Part shown: in pieces, positions 1 through 10,003 of the stretch | How the letters are laid out: every line of letters starts with the position of its first letter | Position numbering within the stretch: the stretch's first letter is position 1 | Source of the DNA: Aporrectodea caliginosa | Lineage: Eukaryota; Annelida; Clitellata; Crassiclitellata; Lumbricidae | Assembly: GCA_020284085.1 (NCBI GenBank) | Contig: JACEVL010000414.1 | Location: 62,001-126,000 of the forward strand | Direction: 5' to 3' | Length of the DNA: 64,000 nucleotides | Notes under the pieces: generated by a model | The model's input: the letters and a program-made list of their open reading frames with translations, nothing else | Databases searched by the model: none | What the model was told of the DNA's origin: nothing | Translations under genes and position numbers: made by a program

Positions 1-312
1 CTTTTTCACTGTTAGTTAAGGTTTTCGTTTTGTTCTTCATTTTTATACGGTTTTGAATTGTGTTTATCATGTACTGTGTACTATGTACTATACTGTTTGC
101 ATTACTGTATGAAACTTGATGTTGCACTGTTTGTTAAGAATTTAGCTATCACTAATTCAAATTTCTGAAATGTTGTTTTAGGTGTCCCTAGTTAGCGGGA
201 TCTTGATCCCTTTTGGGACTCCTCTTGCGGCCAATCCTGATATTTTGTTAAATGTTATGTGATTTTTATTTGACATGGCTTCAATAAAAGAGTTTTGATT
301 GATTGATTGATT
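1..312 (+). mobile_element. 3' end of a CR1/L2-like non-LTR retrotransposon
   Basis: The AT-rich stretch ends with a C-rich block (about 180-235), an AATAAA-like signal near 283 and a (GATT)n tail at about 295-311. This arrangement is typical of CR1/L2-type LINE 3' UTRs. No coding part is visible and the element runs off the window. Assignment rests on layout, not on a protein match. Confidence 0.45.
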
Positions 313-1058
313 TGAATAAAATATTGATACATCAAAACATTAATAACTTTCAACTAAATAAGTGCGAAGAGAAGAAACTCCGATCTTGATGGGTTTAAAG
401 CAATCTTTTTCTGTCATCCAGTTCGCAAGTTTATAAATTTTTCACTGATAATTTACGAGGATATTCTGCTGAGAAGAAAAATGTAGATAGATCTGCAGAA
501 ACTGACATAATATCGAGAACTTTGGTATCTTAACGGAAAATTTGAAAGATTACCTCTTCCAATGTCGGTGATGAAAGTGACGTCATACAGTAACATAGCT
601 CTAGCATTTTGTGACCAAGGAGATTTCATCGAGTGCAAGAGATGTCAATCAGTCGTAAAAGCGCTTCGCAGCTATAATTAGGCCCTACATAAAATAATTA
701 AAATACATCTGATAGGTCTAACATTACGTAACCTACTTAAATAATATCAAATTATTTTACGAGTAGGCTAATCAGCACATATCATATAGCCTTCACAGAT
801 GTTCCGAGATTAGAACAAATTGCGAGAAATAAGTAGGCCTACTTAGGACGCGTGAAAAAGTAAAGAATATAATTAGGCCTATGTAGAGAACTGCATGCCG
901 AGCTCACGCCACTTAAATAATTATGACACCTGTTACGCTATGTTTCGGCTGTTAAAGAATTGTAAGGGTTGATTTTAAGTGACCGAAATTTCATAGGCTA
1001 CCTAGAGTAGCCTACTTTATGGTGAATTAGGATAAACAATCATTTTCTTTAGCAATAG
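313..1058. other. Unassigned AT-rich sequence
   Basis: I see no supportable gene here. The stretch contains several copies of the word TAGGCCTA or its halves, for example near 680, 835 and 876, but no clear repeat boundary. Confidence 0.4.
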
Positions 1059-1069
1059 GTCTCAGTCAT

Positions 1070-2029
1070 TAACCCTCGGGCTACCAAGGGGGGGTGGTTG
1101 CCACCCCCCCCTAGGTTTTATTCATTTCAAACTTTTTCCGTATGGAATAAAAATTTGACCTTTTAGGTAGCTGTAGGGGGTTCATTTACACACGTTTTGA
1201 GGTAAAATGTGAGATGATATCTCACACCGTTCAAAAGTTATAGCCAATATACCCGAGGCACCAGGGGGTGGATACCCCCTAGACTTTCGACTATATCTTA
1301 TCTGTCATTTAATATTAAGAGACACAAATTATACCATTCTATAGAGGGAATGTGGGGCTACATTTCTATGGTCACTGAGTTGACCTGTGACAACCGGAAG
1401 TGCTCAAAATAAATAATAATACGCGTAATATGCGTGAAAAATGGCTGAATGGAAGGACTCCCCCTTAGTTTTTGTCTGTAGCATATTCATTTGTCTTCCT
1501 GGAAGAGAAACAAAGATACCATTCTTTAGAGGGAATGTAGGGCTTCATTTGCATACCTACATCTTTGTCTTTTGAATACCGGAAGTGATCAAAATAAATA
1601 ATAATACGCGTAATCTGTGTGAAAATCGCTGAATACAGCATTACAACGTAAACCGATATATATGTATGGATATATATGTATGGATGTACATTTATACTAT
1701 ATAAACATGTGTAGGGATGATTTTGTGTATCTTTTATACATGGATTAGTTTCAAAACACACATAATCTTATATTTGTTTATCCAAAAAGTAGAAAATGTA
1801 CGCAATAATATACAATATTGCTAATTAATGGGTTCCGTTGTTAAAAGTGATGTAATTTCGAGGTGCATTCACATAATGTACAACTAAATATACCATTCTG
1901 TGCAGAAATGAATGCTGAATCCATTGCTATATTACAAGTTATGATATGTGAAACCAAACACGAAATCCAGGGGGGTGGTAACCACCACCCCTTGGTAGTC
2001 CGTGTTACAAAAAAAGCTTGGTAGCCCTA
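1070..2029. mobile_element. TIR element with G/C-run subtermini, copy 1
   Basis: The left end reads (TAACCCTC)GGGCTACCAAG and the right end is its inverse, CTTGGTAGCCCTA. Both ends continue into runs resembling GGGGGGTGGTTGCCACCCCC. The 11-mer GTCTCAGTCAT lies directly outside each end (1059-1069 and 2030-2040) and is the likely target-site duplication. Inside, a block of about 230 bp containing CGGAAGTG and AAATAATAATACGCGTAAT is repeated twice in tandem (about 1320-1460 and 1510-1640). There is no credible ORF, so the element is non-autonomous. A 9-11 bp duplication would suit a Mutator-like superfamily, but this is not proven. Confidence 0.6.
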
Positions 2030-2040
2030 GTCTCAGTCAT

Positions 2041-2941
2041 AGCCTACATTTCCAAACCCTCTTATCTATTTGACTATTATTTTTGTCTAATCGATATCTA
2101 AACTGTTGATTTTGTAATCTTGTTGCGTTTGTGTCAACGAGTTTGTGAAATAAAGGAATAGTAGTAGCCTAGTAGTACCGCCAGAGCTCATTAAATTCTA
2201 CCGTCCTAGGACGGGAAAACATTTAGTTATAAATAATCTCCTTTAACTATCAACGGACTACGTTGCGTTGGCATAGGATTACCCGAGCACATCTTCTTTC
2301 TGATGCGTTTGATACTGACAACACGCTGCCTGTATATAGGCTACGACAAACCACACACGGTGTGGTCTGGCTAAGAGCCATTATACAGACTAGCAAAGTG
2401 TTGTGGGAAAAGCAACACTCCCTTCAGAAGCTGGTGATAATGAAGAAGATGGTGGTGGTTGGGGTGGTGGTGGAATGGTGATAGTAATGATGGTGGTGTT
2501 TATTCATGAAATTATTTTGCACTGAATGCTCGAAGTTCAATTTTGAGAAGAGGATCAAGAAAAATGCTTTCATCTTAGCCGACCTTAGCAACGGCTCTTT
2601 CGATCTTATAGCCAGTTTCAAATCCTTGAAAGGTTCATATGCATTTAACACAGACAATCTCGGTATTTATGCTACTCGAGATTTAAAAGTCGTGATATTA
2701 AGACAGTGATAAACGTTTCAATGACGTTCGATATGTAGCCTAGTAGGGGCCTATCAATGTTGCAGGAATTAAATTTATAAGGTGAGTGGCCTCTGAAATG
2801 TGTTAAATCGAAATCCCTTCATAATATTTAATAAACCAGAACATGAATGAATGAATGAATGAATGAATGAATGAATTAATTAATTAATTAAATTAATTAA
2901 CTAATTAATTAATTAAGTTAGTCCGTCAGTAGTCAATCACT
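2041..2941. other. Unassigned sequence with simple repeats
   Basis: No gene is supportable. An AATAAAGGAATAGTAGTAG string near 2150 looks like another LINE or SINE 3' tail. A GGT/GGTGGT-rich patch lies at 2450-2500. A (GAAT)n then (TTAA)n microsatellite occupies about 2843-2915. Confidence 0.4.
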
Positions 2942-3820
2942 ATGGCCATGCGATGTTGCATCAAGTTTAGTTCCATCCTTTCCTGGAAAGCTGTGCATTT
3001 CAGTGTTACATTTACCTGGCGCAGATCATTAACACCTTTCAACAAGGTTGATCTGGTTGCCTGTTCGTCCCGTTTTTCCATAAGTGAACATGGTAGACTA
3101 CCTTCGCCACGATTAACTGTTAAGTCGTCAGGAAGGAAATTGACATACTTTGGTCATATTAAGAGGAAACATGGAGACAACAAAGACTACCTTCGGGTCG
3201 TCCAATAATTATGTCAACAAATTTTAGGCAGTTTTTGACCCTCTCCCCCTTGTCAACAACTGTCAAACATTGACGGACCCCTAAAAAAATTATGTCAACA
3301 ATCCCAGAACCCCCTCCCCTACAAAAAGAAATACAATGGCTCAATACATGTAGAATCATTTTTTAAATTTTTACACTAAAAAATGCAATCTCGAATTTCA
3401 AAATATAATTATGAGTTTAGTTTATTACCAGCTTTTAGTAGTATTAAACTTTAAGCACTTTATACATTTTTAGCATTTCTTAATGTTTTCGCTACCATTT
3501 TGAAGGGTCTGTGTTGATTTATTGGAGAAAAATTTCTTGACGTCAAATTGTACTGAACCCTCCTCCCCTTGTCAAAAACTGTCAGACGTTTCCAAACCCC
3601 CTCCCCTCTATTTTGTTGACATAATTAATGGACGATCCCTTCGAATAGGCTACATAACAATGACTTTGTGGAGGGAGAATTAATGCAGGATACAACATCT
3701 GGATCGGAGGCAAGTGGAAGACCATTAAAAGCCTTGATGGAGAACATATTAAGGACTTGGACGGGATGAACTATACGTGTCACCTGCTGAGGACCACACA
3801 CTTTTCGGTTCATTGATTGT
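2942..3820 (+). pseudogene. C-terminal remnant of a non-LTR retrotransposon, split by a MITE
   Basis: Near 3125-3190 the plus strand encodes KLTYFGHIKRKHGDN, which resembles the conserved (L)xxFGHxxR tail of RTE/L1-type polyproteins. After the 442-bp MITE at 3196-3637, the tail appears to resume at about 3670-3770 with SGRPLKALMENIL, the usual GRPxxxWxxNI block. The two parts match only if the MITE is ignored, so the MITE probably landed in an already dead LINE. Reading frames are broken. Confidence 0.5.
3196..3637. mobile_element. Non-autonomous TIR element (MITE)
   Basis: The ends GGTCGTCCAATAATTATGTC and GACATAATTAATGGACGATC are inverted copies. The flanking 6-mer CCTTCG (3190-3195 and 3638-3643) looks like a target duplication. 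Each arm continues with a C-rich repeat containing CCCCTCCCCT and TGTCAACAACTGTCA. A diverged copy of one arm lies at about 61909-62080. Superfamily unknown. Confidence 0.6.
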
Positions 3821-4430
3821 CGTTAAAACATAGACATAATATAAACAAACTAATAAGCACATAATCAGCTAATTAACAAATACTTGATTATTAAAACTGG
3901 TCTAAGTTCAGAATGTGATATTAGTTTACCTCACATTAAACCTTACCTTACATGGCTTTACCATACCTCATAGCCTACCTGAGCACAGCTTTGCGGCAAA
4001 ATGCATATCGCGCTTACCGATTTTAAGACAATTATTAATATGGATTTGAAGTCAGTTCATGGTTCAAATTCAAAGGGGCCGGATAATAACTGTTGGGCCA
4101 GTTCAAGATTAGGCGTGATGGTTAGTTAGCGATCCAATCCCGGTTTATGAAATGATTTATTGCCAAGTTTATGACTTAGTTCATGACAAAGGCAACAATA
4201 AAATAAATTCAAGGTCAGTTCACGATGTGTCATGTTCCATAATCTGGTCAAGTCGTGGAAACGCTAACAAATTTCGGAGATTTACATTATTATTTTTATA
4301 TAGGCCATTATTTGCTTTTATCACTTGCGCCAAATCTGCACCATGTGCCACTTCTTTTCGCCTCTGTCTCCAATACTCTGGTCCATGCCCTGATAATATT
4401 ATGTTCAGGATTTGAATTGGCAACACGAGT
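3821..4430. other. Unassigned sequence
   Basis: No exon or RNA gene can be supported. Short overlapping open frames on both strands carry no recognisable domain. Confidence 0.35.
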
Positions 4431-4439
4431 TTTGTGGGT

Positions 4440-4640
4440 CTTGTATAATGCTGAACCTCCCAGTTACAGTTGGTCTTACATTCTGCGGCTCGTTTGATTG
4501 GCGGCATTTTCACTGGCTTCCAATTAGAGAGCGCATCGTATTCAAGATCTTGGTTCGTGTACGAAATTGTCTAAACGGTCGCGCCCCTATCTACTTAAAG
4601 GAACTCTGTATCCACTGTTCCACTTGTTCTGGCGCATAGG
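4440..4640 (+). pseudogene. Reverse transcriptase C-terminal fragment (CR1/L2-like)
   Basis: The frame encodes HWLPIRERIVFKILVRV, then NGRAPIYLKEL. This is the hallmark HWLPI-x-RI-x-KI, NGxAPxYLxEL block that follows the RT domain in CR1/L2-type LINEs. Nothing upstream aligns in frame and no 3' tail is visible, so this is a short dead fragment. Confidence 0.6.
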
Positions 4641-5400
4641 GTGATACGCTTATTGCTTAACCAAGAAACACAGACATGCAATACATAGGGCGTTAAAATT
4701 GTCATATTATAAGAACTAGTCCCTGTCATTGTGCTAGTCAGTTATTCAACCAGTCAATCAGTAAGCTAGTGAGCGAGTAAATGAACGGGTTGGTCAAGAG
4801 TCGGTCGGTCGGTCAGTAAGTCAATCAGCCATCGATGAATACCTGGATAATATGGCAGAAACCTCACAGTGGCTGAGATTCAGTGGCAATTCCATATTCT
4901 TAAATTCTGTTGTCTCCTTGGTACCACTAAATGTTGAGGTCGTATATGACGATGAATCGAACTTAAATTTGTAAGAACTGGCCGTAGTGCAAGACACAGC
5001 TCTTGGGGCCCAAAAGATCGCCTTACTGGAACCCCTCGGCCTATCCTTTTATGTTCGAGCCATACAGCAACTGCGGACGACTGGAGTAGAAGGGTGCACA
5101 AATCTGCAGAGTGCTGTTTGGACACTGTGTCTATAAGACGTTAATGAATGTCGGTCCAACCCTATCTCTATGTCTTGTGTTCATCCAACAAAATGTTGCG
5201 TGAACATCTGCCACTGCGCCTCATGGAATCCCAAGGACCGAATTGAAGAAACAGTCTTGCCACCGCCCACCGGTGTATCAATTCGCCACGTGTAGCGCAC
5301 CGCGATTGGTTGTATGTCATCTTCCTTCTTGCTTAGAGCTGTTAAGCTATCGAGGTGAACACATTGTTCACTTTTCGTATTCCCTGTTCAAAATCAAATT
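4641..5400. other. Unassigned sequence with GTCA/GTCG-rich low complexity
   Basis: About 4730-4830 is a degenerate run of CAGTCAATCAGT and GGTCGGTCGGTC units. The rest has no domain, splice-supported exon or repeat that I recognise. Confidence 0.35.
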
Positions 5401-5421
5401 GACAAGGCCAGGGCTTTTTAA

Positions 5422-6064
5422 CCCTCAGAGGCTAACCTGGGGTGAATTTTTCACCCCACTGTCAGTATTTGCGCTGAATTTTTTTACAGCTTTGGAGTTA
5501 ATAATATGCCGTGCGCCTTTGTGTATCTGTTCATAGATGACTTTTGCTTAATTCCATATATTTTGTCTTACTTATCTTGGATGTATGGTCACGTGACTGA
5601 CGTCATACCGTGGCCATTTTTATTTATTGGATTGAAACTCGCAAGGAAACTCAGACGATAGCTCTTCAGCCATCTGTGAAAAGAGCAAGGAATATGTAAA
5701 GGAAAGCCGGTCAAGAAAGCAAAACGCAACACACAGCAGATGAGCAGTTGCAAAGGTCGTTGCCATAAATGCAGCCGCCAGAAGGACAATAAAACCAGTA
5801 TTCGCTGTCATATGTGTAGCAACTTTGTCTGTGGAACGCATGCAACAAAGCGTTACTTGTGTGTAGATGACTGTAGACTCGATGATTGTGCTGATAGTTG
5901 ACTTTAGTTAGGTTTCCTAGTTTTGCAGTTATATGTTGAACTTGGTACAATTACCATTGTTTAACATGGTTTAATTTTATATCACATGCCTCAAATAGTG
6001 TGGGGTGAAAAATTCACCCCAGGTTATCCAATGTGTGATTTTTTTATAGGTTAGCCTCTGAGGG
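5422..6064 (+). mobile_element. piggyBac-like internally deleted element
   Basis: The element is bounded by TTAA on both sides (5418-5421 and 6065-6068), the diagnostic piggyBac target. Its ends are inverted: CCCTCAGAGGCTAACCTGGG at the left, and CCAGGTTA followed after a short insertion by GGTTAGCCTCTGAGGG at the right. Next to each terminus is a small palindrome, GGGGTGAA-TTTTTCACCCC. The interior retains only the last part of a transposase reading frame (5698-5901), so the copy is a deletion derivative that would need help in trans. Confidence 0.75.
5698..5901 (+). pseudogene. piggyBac transposase C-terminal cysteine-rich domain
   Basis: About 67 codons end at TGA 5899-5901. They encode a basic stretch (KPVKKAKRN), then a Cys/His-rich module: CKGRCHKCSRQK, IRCHMCSNFVCGTH and CVDDC. 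Its CxxC spacing matches the zinc-binding C-terminal domain of piggyBac transposases, which contacts the terminal DNA. The catalytic DDD core is absent. An in-frame stop at 5677-5679 closes the frame upstream. Placement inside TTAA-flanked TIRs independently supports the call. Confidence 0.65.
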
Positions 6065-6242
6065 TTAATGTGCAGTTCTACACAAAGGAGCAGTCCTAAA
6101 TTAATTTATGCAGTGGTGGAAGCATTTTTGTGCAGTTAAAACTAGTTTAAAATGCTCATTGTCATCGGATTTGGAATAATTTACCATGGCTTTTTAGGGA
6201 TCGTGCAGTTCTAAAAATTCCTTTAAAAGCCCTGGAAGAGGC

Positions 6243-6482
6243 CGTGCAGATGTTGGCTGATGTCCTCATGCTCTGAAAATGCCGCGATGATCACGTAGAC
6301 TCATTTTTCTGACTCATTCGCCTCGTATTCAAATTACTATCTTCCTACTCATAAACATAGCGGTCCATACTTAATATCAGTCATTTCTCAATAGTGGAGG
6401 TTTGAAATGTTTTAGGATACAAGCACGTTAAAGTATATATTTACCTCATTATTGTTGCAATTATTATTATTATTATTATTAT
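6243..6482. other. Spacer ending in an (ATT)n run
   Basis: No gene seen. The (ATT)n/(T)n run at about 6460-6505 abuts the 3' end of the minus-strand REL retrotransposon and may be its tail or its target. Confidence 0.4.
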
Positions 6483-9400
6483 TTATTTTTTATTTTTTTT
6501 TTTAAGAGAATTTTTGCCCGAGGTATAAATGATCCCTCAGGCTTCTAAAAGCAATTCCGAAGAATAATCACGCCTAATATGGCTCGTGGTCCTCGTCCCC
6601 GGTGTTGTGCATAAAAGTCCCTCTGAATGCTATGGCGTTATACCGCTGCGTGCAGATTGACAAACGCTGGAACAGATATTTGGTTTCCAAGGGATCGCCG
6701 GTGGCGGTAGTCACCCGACGTCCTAGTTCCGAAATGAAATCTCGCCCTGACCTATTTATTGGGCCCAGTGATTCTAGGGCTATGGGAACGAAGTTGTGAG
6801 TTGCGGGGAGATCTGCATATTTCGTGATTTTGCGCGAGGCTGCCAGTTCAGCTGCGCTCCCAGGTGTTGTCGACGTCATATGAATGTAAGATGCAGCGCA
6901 AGTATGGATGCTGGTTACGTCCCAGGTCATGTACTTTCCTCCTGCCCACGGTACTAGCGTCGCTCCATCCGGTCTCTTTCCGTCGGTGCGAAGGAGCCCT
7001 GGGGGTTCTTTCGAGCTGGGGATGTCTGCTCTCTGAAGGGCTCTCCATATGGCGTCATTCATTGCGAAGTGTCGGCTTGCTCTTCCTCCAGATTGCTTGC
7101 ACACCAGTCCGTGGTGACCTCCTGGGTCCGCAATCTGACCACATTGGCATTGATGTGAAGCGCATAGGTTGAGACCCAGGCGTAGGCCAATCGCCACTCG
7201 GATCGCTTCGTTGCTCAGACCTAGTCCGCAGGAAGCAATTGGCACGGTTGAAAGCCAGTCTCCGGCGTGGGGCGATGAAACTGCTCCCAGTCTTGCTCGG
7301 TTTAGTGGGTCGATGTTCGCGGACCAGACCGTCGCCTTGTCTTGATCAATCAAGGGTCTGTCCCAGGTCTTCTGTCTGTTCCAAGCTGGTGCCTCGCCTA
7401 CTGGTAACGTCGATCTGCGAGATTCTTGTATTTCCTTCTCGAAATCATTCATCAGTTCCTCACGGTCGAGGATGGCCGCCCCGAGTGTCTTGGTCGATGC
7501 AGCTGACGCTAAAAAGCTGAAGATGCCAGCATCGTGACCCGTCTCACGCCGAGGCCGCCATCCCTGATTGGCAGTGTGGCCTGTAGCCACTGAGTGTCGT
7601 TTAGTTCGATGTTAAGGATACTCTCAAGGCCATGTCTCATCCTGGTGTCAATAGTTTCCAAGAGGGGGTGACCCCAGCAAGGGGCCGAGCGTAGTAGGTA
7701 TGTAAGTTTCGGCGCTCCGAAGCAGGATCGTAGTAGCATGAGCGCTCCTTGTGCTTGGAGACAAGTTAGATCATTCAACGCCATCTCTAGTGTGTCGCTG
7801 TGGTCCTGCAGTGCTTTGTCCAAGGCCTTCCCTCTGAACAATGGTGCACCCAGCAGGGTTTCAGTATCTCGTTCCACTCGTTGGAAGCCGGCAAGAGCGT
7901 CGTCCGTGCACTCGATATCCGAGAGATACTCGCATTTTTGTCGGTTTAGACGGATGCCCAGTGATTGTTCCAGATCCGCTATTGTGGCCAGAACGTGTCG
8001 AATGTTTTCTATTTTGCCTCCCAGTGAGATGTCGTCAAGGAATCCTAACCGGAAGTCGGCTTCAAGATTGCGCAGGTACGGCTGTAACGGCAAGCAAAAG
8101 AGTAAAGGACCCAGAGGGTCTCCTTGCTGTGGCCCCATTTGTGACCTGACCTCGAACGCACCGAACTGAAGAAGAGATTCCGCCGAGTATGCCTGGTGAA
8201 CGAAGGCGTAGAGTTCGGGAATGGTGTCGTGTACTGCCTGGAGCATCACATCTCTGCGCATGGTGTTAAAGGCGTTGGCAAAGTCCAGTTTGACAAAGAT
8301 CTTATCCTGAGTCATGTCAGTCACGAAACCTCTTGCCGCATGGACCGCGGCCTCTCCTCCACCCGGAGTGCCGATGCCAACCTGGAGGGGCGCGAAGACT
8401 GGCGCCAGCTTATTAACTGCATATTTGTTAGCACATTTTGCCGCAAGCCTCCTCCACACGTAGCCAATTGCGATAGGTCTGAGCCCTCCGGTCTTTTTTG
8501 AGAGAGCTATGAGGCTACCACCGAACATCAAGCTGCGGACCTCTTGTGGGCATTCGCCCCTCAGCATAATGTTGACGAATCCTGTCAGGGCCTGACGAAG
8601 ATCCTCCGAGGACTCGCGATTCTTCAGCAGGTCCAGCAGGTGTTGGGGACGCATGCCGTCCGGGCCTCCAGACGATCCAGTCGGAAAAGATCGGACCGCG
8701 TCTTCTACTTCTTTCTCTGTGACCTGAATTGGAATGGTCTCTGCCACATTCGGTAGTAGCGCTAGGTTAGCGCTCCAGCCGTCCGTGGGGTGCTTATCTT
8801 GCATAGAGGCAAAAGTTTCGTTCGTTGCTCTAACCGGGAAGTCGCGGCTGCAGAGAATCCGTGTGGCTGCCCGTATGTTTCCCTCTTCAAGTTTAGAATT
8901 GACCGCCGCCAGGAGCAGGTCCTTTGCGTTCCATCCTTTACTGTAGCGCCCGCTGTCCCTATCCTTCTCAATCGCGTCCTCGGTTCGATGAAAGTCCTGT
9001 CTGTCCAGTCGTTTTTTGACTATATTCGCGAGATTGCGTCTCCGGCCTGCCCGCGGTGGCTGCTCCAGTATGTTAGCGGCGAACCACAACAGTTGACGCT
9101 AGGGCTCGACTCTCTCTGGTTTGTCACAGATGGCTTGCATGATGGCAGTAAGGGCTGCAGAACAAGCAAATCGGGCCCCTTTGGGGATATGTTTAAGTAT
9201 CCTGCCGCCTTGTTGTCTCGGGTGTTGTAGTCGGTCTTTACCACTGTTGGCGCATGCTGTGTAGGCCCCGTTTGTGGGGTCAGGTTGAGCCGATCCCACT
9301 GCCCCTCCATCGACAGGTTGGGGTTCTTCTGTCCCTACAGCACTCACCGACGTCGAGGACAGCGGGGGCTGTCGCGAGCCGGGGCAGGGGCTGTTCCTGG

Positions 9401-9750
9401 GGCCGTGCAGGTGGACGGTTCCGTCCTTGAGGTGCAGTTGTCTTACCGCCAAGCACCTGCTACACACTCCGCTGGCTTTGTTGACATTGGGTTGTTGATC
9501 GATAGAGGTCTGTGATTGGCTGTTGCGCCTCGACATAGCGCTAACAGGTAAAATCGGTCATCGGGACAAAGCGTGCAAACTTGGCCAAAATGGCTCCAAC
9601 GAAATTCTCAAAATCCAAATTCCAGCCGTGTCTGCGGGACGAAGTGCTAACTGAGTAAACTTGCTGCAATTCAGTTCGAGGAACCACTTTAGAACATTTA
9701 AAATCAATGAAAACTCACCACCGTGAAAACAACCGACCGCGCTTCTTCTT
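6483..9750 (-). mobile_element. REL-endonuclease (R2/NeSL/HERO-type) non-LTR retrotransposon, near full length
   Basis: One long minus-strand reading frame from 9536 to 6574 (about 987 codons) carries an N-terminal zinc finger, RT, CCHC knuckle and restriction-like endonuclease, all in the order of early-branching site-specific retrotransposons. The 5' leader is about 9540-9750. The 3' end is about 90 nt past the stop and runs into an A-rich/(AAT)n tail. A 5'-truncated second copy lies at 38531-38742. Clade placement inside the REL group is not resolved. Confidence 0.75.
6574..9536 (-). pseudogene. REL retrotransposon polyprotein with one nonsense codon and one frameshift
   Basis: Residues 25-51 form a C-x2-C...H...C zinc finger (CSRCLAVRQ...). 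The RT follows: motif A LDFANAF (about 8270), GPQQGDPLGPLLF, and catalytic motif FLDD (about 8027-8041). Near 7100-7160 is a CCHC knuckle, CQCG...HHGLVC. The endonuclease motif KRPDG (about 6968-6983) is followed by WDVTS (about 6908-6928), matching PD-(D/E)xK. The frame is broken twice. TAG at 9099-9101 stands where the family normally has tryptophan. A one-base slip in a T-run near 7515-7520 moves the last third into another frame. Everything else is open, so the copy probably died recently. It would nick its target site and prime cDNA synthesis in the nucleus. Confidence 0.8.
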
Positions 9751-9808
9751 CTTTATCATAATTTGAAGGACCGTCAGTCCATCTCTTGTCAATTCACTCA
9801 CGGCCCAC

Positions 9809-9810
<2 letters not shown>
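9715..9810 (-). pseudogene. Duplicated scrap of the paralogue A propeller exon
   Basis: Positions 9751-9812 repeat the exon-4 sequence at 10356-10422, including the 40-odd bases encoding KWAVSELTRDGLTV. About 17 bases of the original are deleted between short GA repeats. The scrap is fused directly to the (ATT)n array. It lies about 200 bp beyond the gene's stop codon and has no splice signals, so it is a non-functional local duplication. Confidence 0.65.
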
Positions 9811-9902
<92 letters not shown>

Positions 9903-9915
9903 CATAATTATTATT
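9811..9915. repeat. (ATT)n microsatellite
   Basis: About 31 nearly uninterrupted ATT units lie between the exon scrap and the 3' flank of paralogue A. Together with the ATT run at 6460 it brackets the REL retrotransposon. Confidence 0.9.
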
Positions 9916-10003
9916 CAATATATTAATGAAATTAGTAAATCGATTAATAAATCGCAATAAATTAGAAGTGTTGCTTGTCGGAATATTGCGATGTAAAGTG
10001 AAT

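Larger units (their letters stand above)
5409..6234. mobile_element. hAT-like MITE hosting a nested piggyBac-like element
   Basis: Termini are CAGGGCTTTTTAA at the left and TTTAAAAGCCCTG at the right, the CAGGG...CCCTG pattern common in hAT elements. Flanking octamers GACAAGGC (5401-5408) and GAAGAGGC (6235-6242) agree at 6 of 8 positions, as expected of an old 8-bp duplication. Once the nested element (5418-6064) is removed, only about 180 bp remains, so the host is a MITE with no coding capacity. Confidence 0.6.

Noticed and set aside
7500..7600. Programmed -1 frameshift between RT and endonuclease in the REL element
   Set aside because: The site lacks a proper slippery heptamer in the zero frame and an upstream nonsense codon already marks the copy as dead, so a simple indel is more likely.
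9715..9960. Poly-Asn and poly-Ile ORFs
   Set aside because: They are translations of an (ATT)n microsatellite, as are those at 12050, 37326, 38425, 40324 and 49635.
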